Of a DNA stretch of 64,000 nt, positions 26,980 to 38,690 are shown piece after piece. The notes under the pieces are model-generated. The model saw only the letters and a program-made list of their open reading frames with translations, made no database searches and was not told the origin of the DNA. The position numbers were made by a program, and so were the translations under genes. Each line of letters starts with the position of its first letter. Position 1 is the stretch's first letter. This DNA is from Blastomyces gilchristii SLH14081 (Eukaryota > Ascomycota > Eurotiomycetes > Onygenales > Ajellomycetaceae), in the NCBI RefSeq assembly GCF_000003855.2, contig NW_003101681.1, positions 2,983,893 to 3,047,892 on the forward strand, in the 5' to 3' direction.

Positions 26980-28500
26980 ATGAGTTTAAAAATACACTCA
27001 GTTAATGTGAATTAAGATGCTTTCTCAGATGCTATTTCTAAGATTGAAATTCTGAAGAGAAGAAAGAAAGAAGAAATAGAGAAATAACATGTTCTTGAAA
27101 TACAAGAGCTTGAAAAAGCCAGTAAAATCCTTGAAAAACAGTGTCTGATTGAGATGAATGAAGAAGTTCTGTTAATTCTTCATGCTCAGGCTAGACAACT
27201 ACAGAAAGTGATTAAGTTCAAGCTTAGAATTTCAAATACAGTTTAAAAAACATTGAACACTTCTATTATAATCACTGACTTCTCTTCACTGATTTCTTTC
27301 TCAAATTGGAAAAAAATATATACTCAAGCAGTAGAATCTGCTGTGTCTAAATCTACTGTCTGAAAATCTGCTCAAAACTCTGAAAGTAGTCATAGAAAAA
27401 ATGCTCATACTTCTCTTCATAAGAAAGAAGAGAAGAAAATGCAAAAAGAGAAAAATGTTCAAATCTCTAGAAATAGAAGACTTATTCTCTAAGTCTTAAA
27501 TAGAGAGATTCTGCAGAAGAACAAGCTGAACTCAAATCTCAGTTTCAAAATTAGAAATGAAATTAATCAGCAGTTTTTTTCTCAGTTATTATATGATATT
27601 AAAGTTTAAAAATTAGTTAAAGCTTCAATTGAGTTATCTTTCTTTGAAAACTCTATCATTCTAACTACAATACCTGAATTCAGTGTGAAATTGCTTATTG
27701 AAAATAAGAATATCTGAAAATCATCATTAGAATCTCTGTTAAATACAACAATTCTATCTGAGAAAGATGAAAAGTGAGACAAATTCATTCTTTATAATAT
27801 TTCAGTTGAAATTTTTGACTGTGAGAAAGAAATACTACTTCTTAAAAATAAGTTAAAGAAATACAATTCTATTCAACTGAGAAAGAAGCCTGTATAACTG
27901 AATTCAATTAAATTCAGATAAATCAGAATAAATGTCTCTGTTCTAGTTTATATAAAGACACTTGAACAATTAAAAATCTCTTAAGTGAGAGTGACAGATT
28001 TGAAAATGAGAGTTCATGAATACAAAGACTCAAGAATGAATCTCAAAACACAAACACAGTATTCAAACTGTCAAAGATATGAATACTTTCTAATCTCTTA
28101 TTTCAGAGATATAACATGTGAGTTCTATGCTAAAGATCACAAAACTAGTAAGTATAAATGTGAAATATGCTCAAAAAGAGATGAAATATATCAATATACT
28201 CTGCTTAAATGCTTCAACTGTAAAGAAAAGCATGCATCTAGTTTAAAAGAATGCACATTTGCTTCAAGAATTCAAAAGAATTGAAGAAAAGAAGAGGCTC
28301 AAAGTCAATCTAAAACTGAAGATAACAGTTAAGTCAGTAAATCTACAACTGCAAGCTCAAAGAGAAGAAACTCTTAATTATCTAAAGTCTCAAACTCAAG
28401 CTTTTCAGCTAAATATAAACAGAATTTGAATTCTCAAACATCTGTTAAGATTAGAGAATTGAGAAATGACTCTGTTAATAAACTAGAAAGAATGTAAGCA
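26980..28500 (+). pseudogene. LINE ORF1 (gag-like protein) remnant
   Basis: An ATG at 26980 starts a frame with an N-terminal coiled-coil-rich, lysine/glutamate-rich part. It leads to a conserved central segment and then a row of cysteine knuckles at about 28065-28255 (CQRYE, CEFYAKDH, CEICSKR, CFNCKEKHAS). This layout is typical of ORF1 in Tad and I-type LINEs, which binds the element RNA. The open piece 27985-28284 is in the same frame as the ATG. One knuckle cysteine has become tyrosine (CEFY). Several in-frame stops occur, and the true end is uncertain. Confidence 0.75.
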
Positions 28501-30895
28501 GTTGAAATTCCTGCTTTTTAAAACAGTTATAATCTACTATCAGATGATAGTAATTAGATTCTGCTCTATTTCTACTATCTTTTAGTATGAATATGTAACA
28601 AAAACAACAAAAGAAGTTTAAAAATTCTTTAAAAATCACATTTATTTGAAACAATGTGAATAGAAAGTCAAATTACATTCATTCTTGTCTTCAGATTGCA
28701 TTTGAATAAAAAGTTGACTTTGTACTTTATCAAGAACCAAACTTTGATACTGAGCAAAAGTATATCATTTTCCATTCAAGCTATTACTGCTTTTTACCTG
28801 AAAAATCTGAGATAAAATCAAGAGTAGTTACTTACAGAAAAAAAAGATCAAGATATTAATTTAATCTGACATTTGATGTCATATCTGACTTCAATATTCT
28901 AGTGAGTGATATTACAGATAAAGAGAATGAGTTTGAAATCATTCAACTCATAAATATCTATAATGAAAAGTCATTGAAAGTAAACAACAATTTCTGAATA
29001 ATTGATAGAGAATTTTTGAATATAATTCTCTTACAAAACTCTATTATTGTAGAAGACTTCAATGCATATCATCTCTGATAAAATTCAGAATGAAGAAGAG
29101 TAGTAAGAGCAGATAAACTGATTGAATAAACTTTTGAGTATTGAATAGATTTAGTTAACAAGTCTGATTAATAAACATTCTGTAGAAAAGATATGAAACA
29201 GAAATCTATTACAGATCTAACTTTTATATTATAAAATCAAATTGAAAAAAGACTTATAAACTGATTTATTGATTTAAATGAGACCTCAGAATCAGGTCAT
29301 GAGATCATTCAATTTAATATTGAACTGAGTTAAAAATAAATGAGTGAAAATCCTCTTCTCTCTAATCAGTATAACTTTGAAAAAGCTGATTGAAAAGCAG
29401 TTGACAAAAGTATAAAATAGCTGAAATCTGAAAAGCAGAGTGAGCTCTATTGAAATCAGAGTCAAGATATCTTAAATAAAATACTTGAGAATGAAATAAA
29501 GCTGATTACATTCATTCTTCTAACAAGTATTAGAGAAAATATTTCAAAGAAAAAGTCTTCTAAGTATTTCAAATCTTGATGAAATGAGAATATCACTTCT
29601 GAAAGAGAATAATTAGTTACTGCTAAGAGAGATTGAAGAAACAACTTAATATCTGATAAAGAGTTCAAAACTATGTGAAATGAATATTTCTCAGATATTA
29701 AAAGAGCTAAAACAGACTGCTGAAACAGATTTCTTAAAGAAGTATAAGAAAAAGAAGTTTTTAAAGCCTTCAACTATACTTAAATAAGAAGTGTAGCAAA
29801 GCTTTCAACATTAGAATATGAATTTCAGAATGAATTATATACAGTAAACTCTTCTAAGAAAAAGTGATAAGTCTTTATAACAATTCTCTTTTAAAACTCA
29901 TTACATTTAGAAGAGAAGAATATGGCACTTCATAAATATATTGATAAAAATAACTGGAAATCATCTGAGCTTACACAAGATAAACTAGAGATAGCTATTT
30001 TCTCAAGGTCAATTAAAACTGCTGCAGGGCCTGATTCAATCAATCACTTGATTATTCAAAACACATATTTCTACTTGAAGAATGAATATTTTGAGCTCTT
30101 TTTCAATCTCTTAAAAAATAATTATTATTCTGAATGCTGAAGAGAAGCTACTCAAGTAATTCTTATAAAATCTAATAGAAAAGACTCAATTTCTAAGTAA
30201 TATAGAGTAATATCTTTATTAAACTATTTGAGAAAAATTCTAGAAAAGATAATAGCTACTAGATTATTCTTTATAAGCTCTATTAGTAATTCTCTTCTAT
30301 TTAATGAATAAATGAGAGATAGAAAATAATATTCTGTAATTAACACTGTTCTTTCAGTTGTTCATGATAGTTAAATAGCAAAGTATGAAGACCTGGTCTC
30401 AACTGCAGTTTTTATTGATATAAAAAATATATTTGATCATGTTTCAAAGTCTAAGATAATTCAAACTTTGAAGATATTAAAACTATCACTTTCTCTAATA
30501 AAATGAGTAAACTGTTTTATGTCTAAAAGAGTCATACAACTATTCTTTGATGAAATAAAATAAGATAAGACTGAGATAAAAATAGAAGTACTGTAAGAAT
30601 TTTCAATCTCATCAGTTCTATTTACAATATACACTGCATATCTATTCAAGAATAGAGAGATGAAAATAGTAAGATCTTCAAGTTATATAGATGATATTGA
30701 TCTAGTCTACAGTTTAAAAACAAGCAAAGAGAATTTAGAAGTGATTGAGAAAGTAGTAAAGAAAATTTTTATTAGAGCAGATATCAATATAATTCAATTT
30801 GATATGAATAAAACTGAGTTAATTCACTTTTTTTCAAGATTCAATGAGAAAAACCTAAGTCTAACTCTTTTGAATAAAGAGATTAAACTCAGTTT

Positions 30896-31267
30896 TATTA
30901 TTATTATTATTTTTATTTCATTATACTCATATGCAAGCGGAGCTTATGATGAGTCCTTGCATGATGTTAAATACAGGTCAAGTGTTGGTTATACAGGAGG
31001 AAATACAGGTGTTGAGACCACGCCAAGATAACAAGAACATAGGAAAATACAAAGGAGTGACAATTAGATACATGCGATAATAACTTCCCAGCCCAGGAAC
31101 ATAGAGCGATTCATTAACGCGATTTGCACACCTCTGTATTTATTAGGAACCTGAGGTGCTTGAGTTCTGGATTTGGTGTATCCCGTGCGGGTTTCAAACC
31201 CACGCGCCTTGGTTTCCCACATCAAGGCGCTACCGGGTGGCCGCATTAACCATTCAGCCACCGGGGC
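30896..31267 (-). mobile_element. tRNA-derived SINE, undecayed, 372 bp
   Basis: On the minus strand the head begins GCCCCGGTGGCTGAATGG at 31267. It has a polymerase III A box (TGGCTGAATGG, 31260-31250) and a B box (GGTTTGAAACC, 31200-31190). The body ends in an AAT-rich tail (plus-strand ATTATTATT from about 30897). A perfect 15-bp duplication GATTAAACTCAGTTT flanks it (30881-30895 and 31268-31282). The head resembles a leucine- or serine-type tRNA with a long variable arm. CpG sites are fully kept, unlike in the host LINE. The frame at 31064-31261 is a shadow. Confidence 0.92.
31189..31267 (-). promoter_or_regulatory. Internal polymerase III promoter of the SINE (A and B boxes)
   Basis: A box at 31250-31260 and B box at 31190-31200 lie 49 bp apart, within the normal range for tRNA genes. 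The B box differs from consensus GGTTCGAANCC by a single C-to-T change. This part could fold as a tRNA, but it joins the SINE body without a break, so it is not annotated as a tRNA gene. Confidence 0.8.
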
Positions 31268-32972
31268 GATTAAACTCAGTTTGAATGTCAGATGACTAGA
31301 AGTATGATTAAACTCTAAGTTAAATTTTAAATATTATATTTAACAAAGAATCATCAAGACAGAGAGACTACTGAATAGTGTAATCAGACTATTAAGTACT
31401 GAGAGAGATCTATTCTTTCAGACTATGAGACAATTATACATAGTCTGTATCATCTCAGTAGCTGATTATGAAGTTCAAGTTTGATGAAATAATTAAGATA
31501 ATTTCACTAAACTCTTTCAAAGTTTGTAAAACAGAGCTTTGAGAAGAATTCTGAGAGTATTCTAATCATCTTCTATTAAAGCAATGAAAATTGAAGCTTC
31601 AATTTCATCTTCTACTATTCAATTTGAAAAGACTTGCATGAACTATACTCTGGGAGTCATGAAGATGAGCTTAAATTATATAATCAGAGAAAGAGTCTCT
31701 TCTTTATTTTCATTAATTAACTCAGAAAATGAACTGAATTGAAATAGATTTCTTGATTAAAATGAGAACAGTGCTTCAAATAAAATGCTCTCTCAACTGT
31801 ATAGACTATATTCACTGATTAAAAATCAATTTTCATTATTAAATATTGAGAAAATTGATCATGAGAAGATATCTCTCTGAAGAGAAAAGCTGAAATCTCT
31901 CATAGACTCATAAATAAGTGAACTATCTAAAGAGAGAGAATATAACCAGCATTTGAAGAAGATCTCTATAATCAATATAAAAGACTCTATTCTGGTTTTC
32001 TCAGATGACTTAAAAAATGAGAGTTTGAACAGATTAGATGCAGGTATTGTTTATACTAAAGATAATATCAATTTCATCTCAGATTTCTGAAACTTAGGCT
32101 GTGAATCTGAAGTATTTAATGCTGAACTATTTATGATAGCAAAAGCTTTCAAACTTGTTAAGATAAAATCTGATAAAAGAGGAAATATCTTGAAAGAGAT
32201 ATGAATATTCTCTGATAGTCAAGCTGCTTTGAAAAGACTTAAAATTAGTCAGATTCATAATGATTAAATGAATCTTGAACTGATTTTAAATTCTGTTATA
32301 AAGATTTAAAAGAAAAGATTATTAAAACTGATAATTCATCTACACTGAGTTTCTGCTTATATGAATATTCAAGCCAATGAATTAGCTGATTCAGCAGTAA
32401 AAAAGGGTTCAGAATTAAGCAGATCTAGTCAAAAATTAGTGTTCTGATCATTTATAAAGAGAAAGATAAAAGAATCTTGTTTAAAGAAGTGAAATAAAAG
32501 CTGATGGAAATAAAAGAAGAGTATACATTATTCAAGATTTGAGACAAAACCTAAGTGAAAATCTTGTTTAATTAAATGTAAAAAGAAAATATTCTCATCT
32601 ATAATTCAGCTGAAACTAGAATATGGTTATTTCAAATCTTATATACAAAGATTTGATGATAGATTTGATACAACAGAATGCTCATTCTGCAATGCAAATG
32701 AAAATCCTGAGTATATTGTAATGCATTATGCATTATATAATAGTCTCAGAGCCAGATTGAAAGAGAAGTATAATTTAAATCAATTAAATATAAGGTTTTT
32801 ACTCTCAACTGAGACAGGAATTAAATATCTAATAGACTTTCTATCAGAAACTCAAACAGCTACAAGAAAACAGCTGAATTCAGAAATATCTGAATATGAA
32901 GAGATGGAAATTGATTAGATATAGTCTGTTAAAACAGCTATACACTATCTTTTAATACTTTTGATTTGTTAT

Positions 32973-33082
32973 TGTTGACTGTTACGGCCATTGCGGTTAG
33001 CGATCCCACTAGATCACGTGACTCATCACTATATTATGTTCTTGTAGATAGATCTATCAATACAACCTTCAACTATTCTACA
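32973..33082 (+). repeat. 5' LTR of Cop2 (110 bp)
   Basis: This short LTR runs TGTTGACTG to ATTCTACA. Several CpG sites survive at the outer left (TTACGG, TTGCGG, AGCGATC) that are lost in the 3' copy. It contains the sequence CTTGTAGATAGATCT, the unoccupied version of the hAT insertion site. Confidence 0.9.
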
Positions 33083-33315
33083 GATTATAGCTCAGATGGC
33101 ACATTTTTCTTTTTAAAATATTGTATCAACATTTTTAACATGAATAGTTCACCTTTTTTGAAAAGACTCTCACTCTTTATTAGAGATATTTCATTTTCCC
33201 TGAATCTGTCAGTCAGCAGATTCACATACTTTATATTTTTGAAAAAGCATGTTTCTCATTGTGAAGAATATCACTTTTTTTTTTACATATCTAGAAGAAG
33301 CAGAGTCACCTTGAT

Positions 33316-36300
33316 ATGAGTGATACACCTTTTACTTCAGAGTTCAGCTCAAGGCCCAGAACCACACACTTCACTAGATAACTTATTGATAGAATGATCA
33401 CTCATTATAAGAAGGCTTCTGACTTGCAAGATGAGACTGAGATCAGTTTTCACCAGAGTATGAAATTTGATGATGAGATAATGAAGAAACTTCAGAACAA
33501 AGAAAAGCAGAGTCAACATTTATCTGTAGAATCTATTCATTTCAACTCATTAAATTCTTCACTATCTCTCATCTCTGAAATGCTAATTTTTAATGATGAT
33601 CTGAATCAACCTATCTATTACACTGCAGGCAATCTTATAGATCTTATGCAGATGATGCTATAGAATTAAATAACTGTGACTGAAACCACTCAACATCTCA
33701 CTACATCTGTCTCTGTACAAAGAGATACTATGGGAGATGAGTTAGAGAAATATCAGAAGGAAGTCAAATATGCACTAGACATTAAATTAGTGACCACATT
33801 TGATGACTCTAATTATGAAGTCTGATGTGTTGATATGTTGACTGATGTGAAAGTTATTGATGAAACTGACATTCTATTGAGAACTTAATAAGAATTCCCT
33901 TTTACATGTCATATCAATTCTGAGAAGTGGAAGATCTGTTCCAAGTCTCTATATAGATGTATACTATCAAGTCTTGTTGAAAATGTTTGAATCACTATTG
34001 AAACCTTGAAAGCTGACAATACTGCAGCTCAGTGAAACAAGATCAATATTGAATATGTGATATCACTGAGTGAAGAATGAGTTAATGTCTTCAAGAAATT
34101 GACAAAATTAAAAGTCAAGAATAGTGACTATCTTACTTTTCAGAGACAGTTCTGCTATCTTGATACCTGTCACAAGGAGCTCTGTCAGAGCATTGAAGAT
34201 GTATATTATGATCTTTTCCTTAACAATCTGCAAGATTATCAAAGACTGTGTATCAAGACATGTTTGAATGAGTTTTTCTTCACTGACTAAGAACTCATTG
34301 TCAACATTGATATTGATGATTTAATGAAGTAACTGAGCAATTGTACATTCAAGAAGATCATCACTGAATAGAAAAAGCAGTCTCAGACTGATTCTGTGAC
34401 TGTGAAAAAGAACAAGAACAAGAACAAAGATAAGAATAAAAGCACAACTGTATGAAAGTGCACTCACTGCAGAAGACATGAACATACTATTAACAGGTGT
34501 TTCATCTTACACTCTGATAAAAAGAAAAAGAAGATGAATAAGAAGAATGATGATAAGAAGAAAGAGAAGAAGAATGACTTAATAAGTTCTCAATCAGCAG
34601 CAAATACAGCAATTATGAAGATTGAGTTCTATTTCTCTTTCACAGTCACTAGAAAATCATCCTCTAGATCTTGATATTTGAACACATATGTAAGTCTGAA
34701 TATGATGAGTGAGCTTCATTCTTTTTCAAACATCAAACCTTTTAATAATAACATCTCTGTTAATTCTGTGACTGAGGGAACTGAGCTTGTTAAGAAGATT
34801 GAGACTGTCACCTTGAAGATTGAGAGTGATGATGTTAACTTGCAGAATGTTCACTATATTTCTAATATTACAGTTAACCTGCTCTTATTTGCAAAGCTTG
34901 AAGATCAGAGATTCTGATTTACATTATCTTTCACTATTCCCTCATTTTTCATTTGCAGAGCTCTGAATGATGTCATTTTTCATGCAGTTCAGACTGCTTA
35001 GAACAACATATATAAGATTGATAAACAGAAGTTTAATGAGAATCTCAATCATCTGAACAAGACAGTGAAGTATATCACAATATCTCATGAGTATGATTTT
35101 GACTGAAAAGTTGATTTTTCTGTAACTGCTGTTACTACTGTTAATAATGTTGATTCTGCAGATGTGAAAACACAGATATTAAAGATATCAAAGACTCTTT
35201 TGAATTGACACTATGATCTTGATCACATTCATGCTGATGCTATAATTGCTATGATCAAGAATTCTCATACTGAAGTCATAATTAAAGATTCTAAGATCAA
35301 GTTCTTCTGCAAAGAATGTGTCAAGACAGGTATGATATAAGATTATTTAAAAATACTGATGTCTAGATCTATTCAACTCATTGAGAAGGTTCATATTAAT
35401 CTTACAGATGATAAATGTACATTGAAAGATCTCTCTGATCACTTCTTAGAGTCTCATCAGAGAACTAAATACTGAATACTTATCATCTGTGATGCAACTC
35501 ACTATTGTTGAGTATATTTTTTAAGATTCAAGAATGAGACTGTTTAATACTTTGAGTTATGGCTCAGATTCATAAATAATCTCAGATATACAGTTCCTGC
35601 TTTTCTACAGACTGATATTGATAATGTTTTCTAATTCACACATATGCACACAGTCATGAATTCATATGATATCAAATGAGAATCAATGACATCGCATTCC
35701 TCACACCAGAATAGCATTTCTGAATATGAAATTCACACTATTATATGACAGATTAGAGCTGCTCTTTTAAAAGATACTCTTTCTAAGAAGTTCTGAACAG
35801 ATGTTCTAGAGACAGTGATTGTAATAATCAATAATACTCTCACATCTACAGTTCTTTATAACTTGAAATTTTGACTCTCTACTGCAGACACTTCTGTGAT
35901 TTCAAGTACATATAAGATTTCTTAATATGCACTTACAAATACCCTGCTGAATATGAGGTATTTTTGCTGATTGAGTACAGATGTTTTTATTCACTTACAT
36001 GAATGTCAGAAGCCTGTGAATAAGCTTTCTTTATATGTCAATTTCTATTGTATCATTGAATTCAGTGACACATCAATATATCATCTATGACATTTTGAAT
36101 CTGATAAGATTATTGTTAGTAGTGATGTGAGATTTCTGATCATCAAAAAATTGAAACTGATTGTTATATCTGTGACATTCATTAACTATACTAGTGAACC
36201 AGAATCTGATATTCATCTGATTGATGATGAAGATGCTTCTGATATTGATAATCTGAATTCTACATGATTGCAGCCTGTGAAATCACTGACTACTTATACT

Positions 36301-38030
36301 TTAAACTCTGTTACAGGTAATCTTCTGAGGTTCTATAAGAATATCACATCTCAGTCAGAGAGAATAGAAGATTATTGAAAGAAGTTCATGTAATATAAGA
36401 TTACTGATCTGAAGAGATGCAATATATGAAGTTTGATCTCTAGATCTGATATGCTGAGAGATGAACTGATTACTCTGAGCTGTTGAGTGTTTCTTGAGAA
36501 AGATAGGCCTGCGGACCTGAATGCTGATTCTGATAATATTCTTAGAAAATCATGTTAAGTGATTTATAATAACTGACTTAAGAAGAATTCTAGAGAAGAG
36601 ATCTATGCTTCTGTTATCACTGATACTATCAATTGTATTCTTTTTGTAATAGCAGCACTACACAGTTGAACACTCTGTTAAGTGAATATAGTGATGATAT
36701 ATCTGTATAAGCATCTCACTAAGAAGGTCTATATGAGACAACTCACTGAATTTGAGACAGATTCACTGAAAATGCTTGTCTGTGCAGTTGAGAGTAGTTT
36801 ATATAATCTGAACTCTGCAGTGAAGCTCTGATATGATTACTTGATAATTCTGCTAAGTGATCTTGAATTTACAGCCAGTGCCTATGATTCAGCACTCTGA
36901 TATTATACATTCAGATGTCACCTCTATATAATGATCTATGTTGATAATCTTAATATCATATCTGAAGTTTCTGAGAATGCTGATTGACTAGTCAGTATAC
37001 TAAGTAAGAAATTGAAAGTCATGAATCTACACCAGCTAATCAAGTATTTGAGTATGAAAGTCAATTATTCAGACAAAGGAATTGATTTGATATATTATCA
37101 ATATATTAAATATCTTATTGAAGATTTCTATCTTGATGATACAGCTGTTATTAAAATATCAATGGAGAATGAATTCTGCATTAATGATTTCTCTATATCA
37201 GAGAAAGTGACTGATTTCACAATTTAATAATATTAACATAGTATGAATTGCTTGTAATATCTTGCAGTTAAAACATGTTCTGATATCACTTATACTGTCT
37301 TGCTACTTACTCAATGAAACATTGATTCAATATCTTAATATTGAAAGATTCTATTACATATTATATGTTATTTGAAAGAGATCATGAATCTGAGTATTTT
37401 CTATGAATGCAGTCTGTATAAGAGATCTGTTTCTACTGATTCTTTTATTCTCTCTAATTTCTCTGATAATTTCTACCTACTCTTCAGCTACTCAGATTCT
37501 GATTGAGCTGATCTCTTGAATGGTGATAGGAAATCAACATTCAGCTATGTTTTTAAGCTTGCAAATAGCCTGATTTCATGATATTTGATAAAGTAACCTT
37601 GTGTATCTCTGAGTTTCAATGAGACTGAATATATGACTCTTAGTGAGATGGTCCGCGAAGCAACATGAATTCAGAATCTCATGATTAAGCTTGGCTTCAT
37701 TACTACATCTCTGATACAGATTCTTGCTGATAATAAGATTGTCATAGATCTCATAAAGATGACAGTCATTACAGTCTGAAGCAAGCATATTGACACACAT
37801 TTCCAGGTTTCATATTGACAGTTGAATCAGAGAGTCATTGATTTAGAATATGTTCTCACTGCTCAGATAACAGCAGATGAACTCATTAAATCTCTAGACA
37901 CTGTGACATTTGTGTGATTCATGATTTTGCTAGGTCTTACAGATGAAAAGTTGAGAATGTTTAATTTTACATTTGTATTTAGTTTTGACAGACTATCTTG
38001 ATGGTTTGAGTGTTTTTGTATGTAATTCTT
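33316..38030 (+). pseudogene. Cop2 gag-pol remnant
   Basis: A gag ATG lies at 33316, and a CCHC zinc knuckle is intact at 34459-34500 (C-x2-C-x4-H-x4-C). The protease region spans about 34620-34920, followed by a LDHIHADAI segment before integrase (about 35200-36150). Reverse transcriptase covers about 36280-37150, with YVDN for YVDD at 36937-36948. RNase H covers about 37590-37900, with an ETEYMTLSEMV motif near 37620. Domain order is copia-type. Decay is milder than in the gypsies, and long segments stay open (33394-33663, 34678-34917, 37012-37227). Stops are mostly TGA. Confidence 0.86.
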
Positions 38031-38439
38031 GTTATCTTGAGAGAGAGTGTTGACTGTTACAGTCATTGCGGGTACTGATCTCACTAGATCATGTGACTCA
38101 CCACTATATTATGTTCTTGTAGATAGACTGACCCTGTGACCGTGTCTGGGACCAGGATCAAACTTTACAGTTGTCACATTGCCTAAAAGCATTACTTCTG
38201 ATCATGATTTGTATTCATCACATTGATTTCAAATCATGTTATTTCAAATATTAAAGATCTCAGATTCACTTTTCAAATAAAAATCTAGTCTTAGATAAAG
38301 AATATGTTTGAATTCTTAGTCACATTTTCATTCTGATCTCATTATTGAAAAAAGCATTAAATAACATTATGAAATCATTTCTCACTTATATAATATCATA
38401 ACATAGTACTCATTTGTTAAAAATTTAACAGAGAGTATT

Positions 38440-38690
38440 ATTAAATATTATTACTTTTCTGAACACAGATTATAATTAATATTATTTTAATTAAAAAAAA
38501 AATATAAAATACAAAAAAAAACAAAAAAAATAAAAAATAAAACAACAACAAGAAAAAATCACAATAAAAAAAAAATGAGAAAGAAAAAAAGAAGAGAAAG
38601 AAAAAATAAGAAAAAAAGAAAAAGAAAGAAAAAAAAAAGAAAAGAAAAAGAAAAAAATAAAAAATAAAAATAAAAAAAATCAAGGTTACA
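38440..38690. repeat. A-rich purine tract
   Basis: About 200 bp (roughly 38489-38680) consist of A runs broken by single G, T or C. It gives an open minus-strand frame of phenylalanine repeats that is not a gene. Confidence 0.85.

Larger units (their letters stand above)
28590..32918 (+). pseudogene. LINE ORF2 remnant: endonuclease, reverse transcriptase, RNase H
   Basis: An apurinic endonuclease-like domain covers about 28640-29330, with an EDFNAYHL-type motif near 29050. Reverse transcriptase runs from about 29900, with AAGPDSINHLII at about 30020 and the catalytic YIDD intact at 30684-30695. It is interrupted by the SINE at 30896-31267 and continues to about 31700. RNase H lies at about 32040-32420 (FSDSQAALKRL, then a WVSAYMN and ELADSAV segment). 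A C-terminal cysteine/histidine motif (CSFCNANENPEYIVMHY) is near 32680. Stops are scattered, but they are rarer than in the gypsy copies. Confidence 0.8.

Noticed and set aside
30940..31030. Possible hammerhead ribozyme in the SINE (TGATGAGTCC followed by GGAAAT further on)
   Set aside because: The essential C before TGATGA is A, the GAAA segment is not followed by a convincing stem, and it lies on the strand opposite to SINE transcription.
31189..31267. Free-standing tRNA gene
   Set aside because: The tRNA-like head is continuous with the SINE body and tail inside one 15-bp target duplication.
32966..33319. 117-residue plus-strand frame at the Cop2 5' LTR
   Set aside because: It runs across the LTR and leader into the gag start in another frame, with no family features.
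38441..38683. 80-residue minus-strand frame rich in phenylalanine
   Set aside because: It is the translation of an A-rich simple-sequence tract, not a gene.
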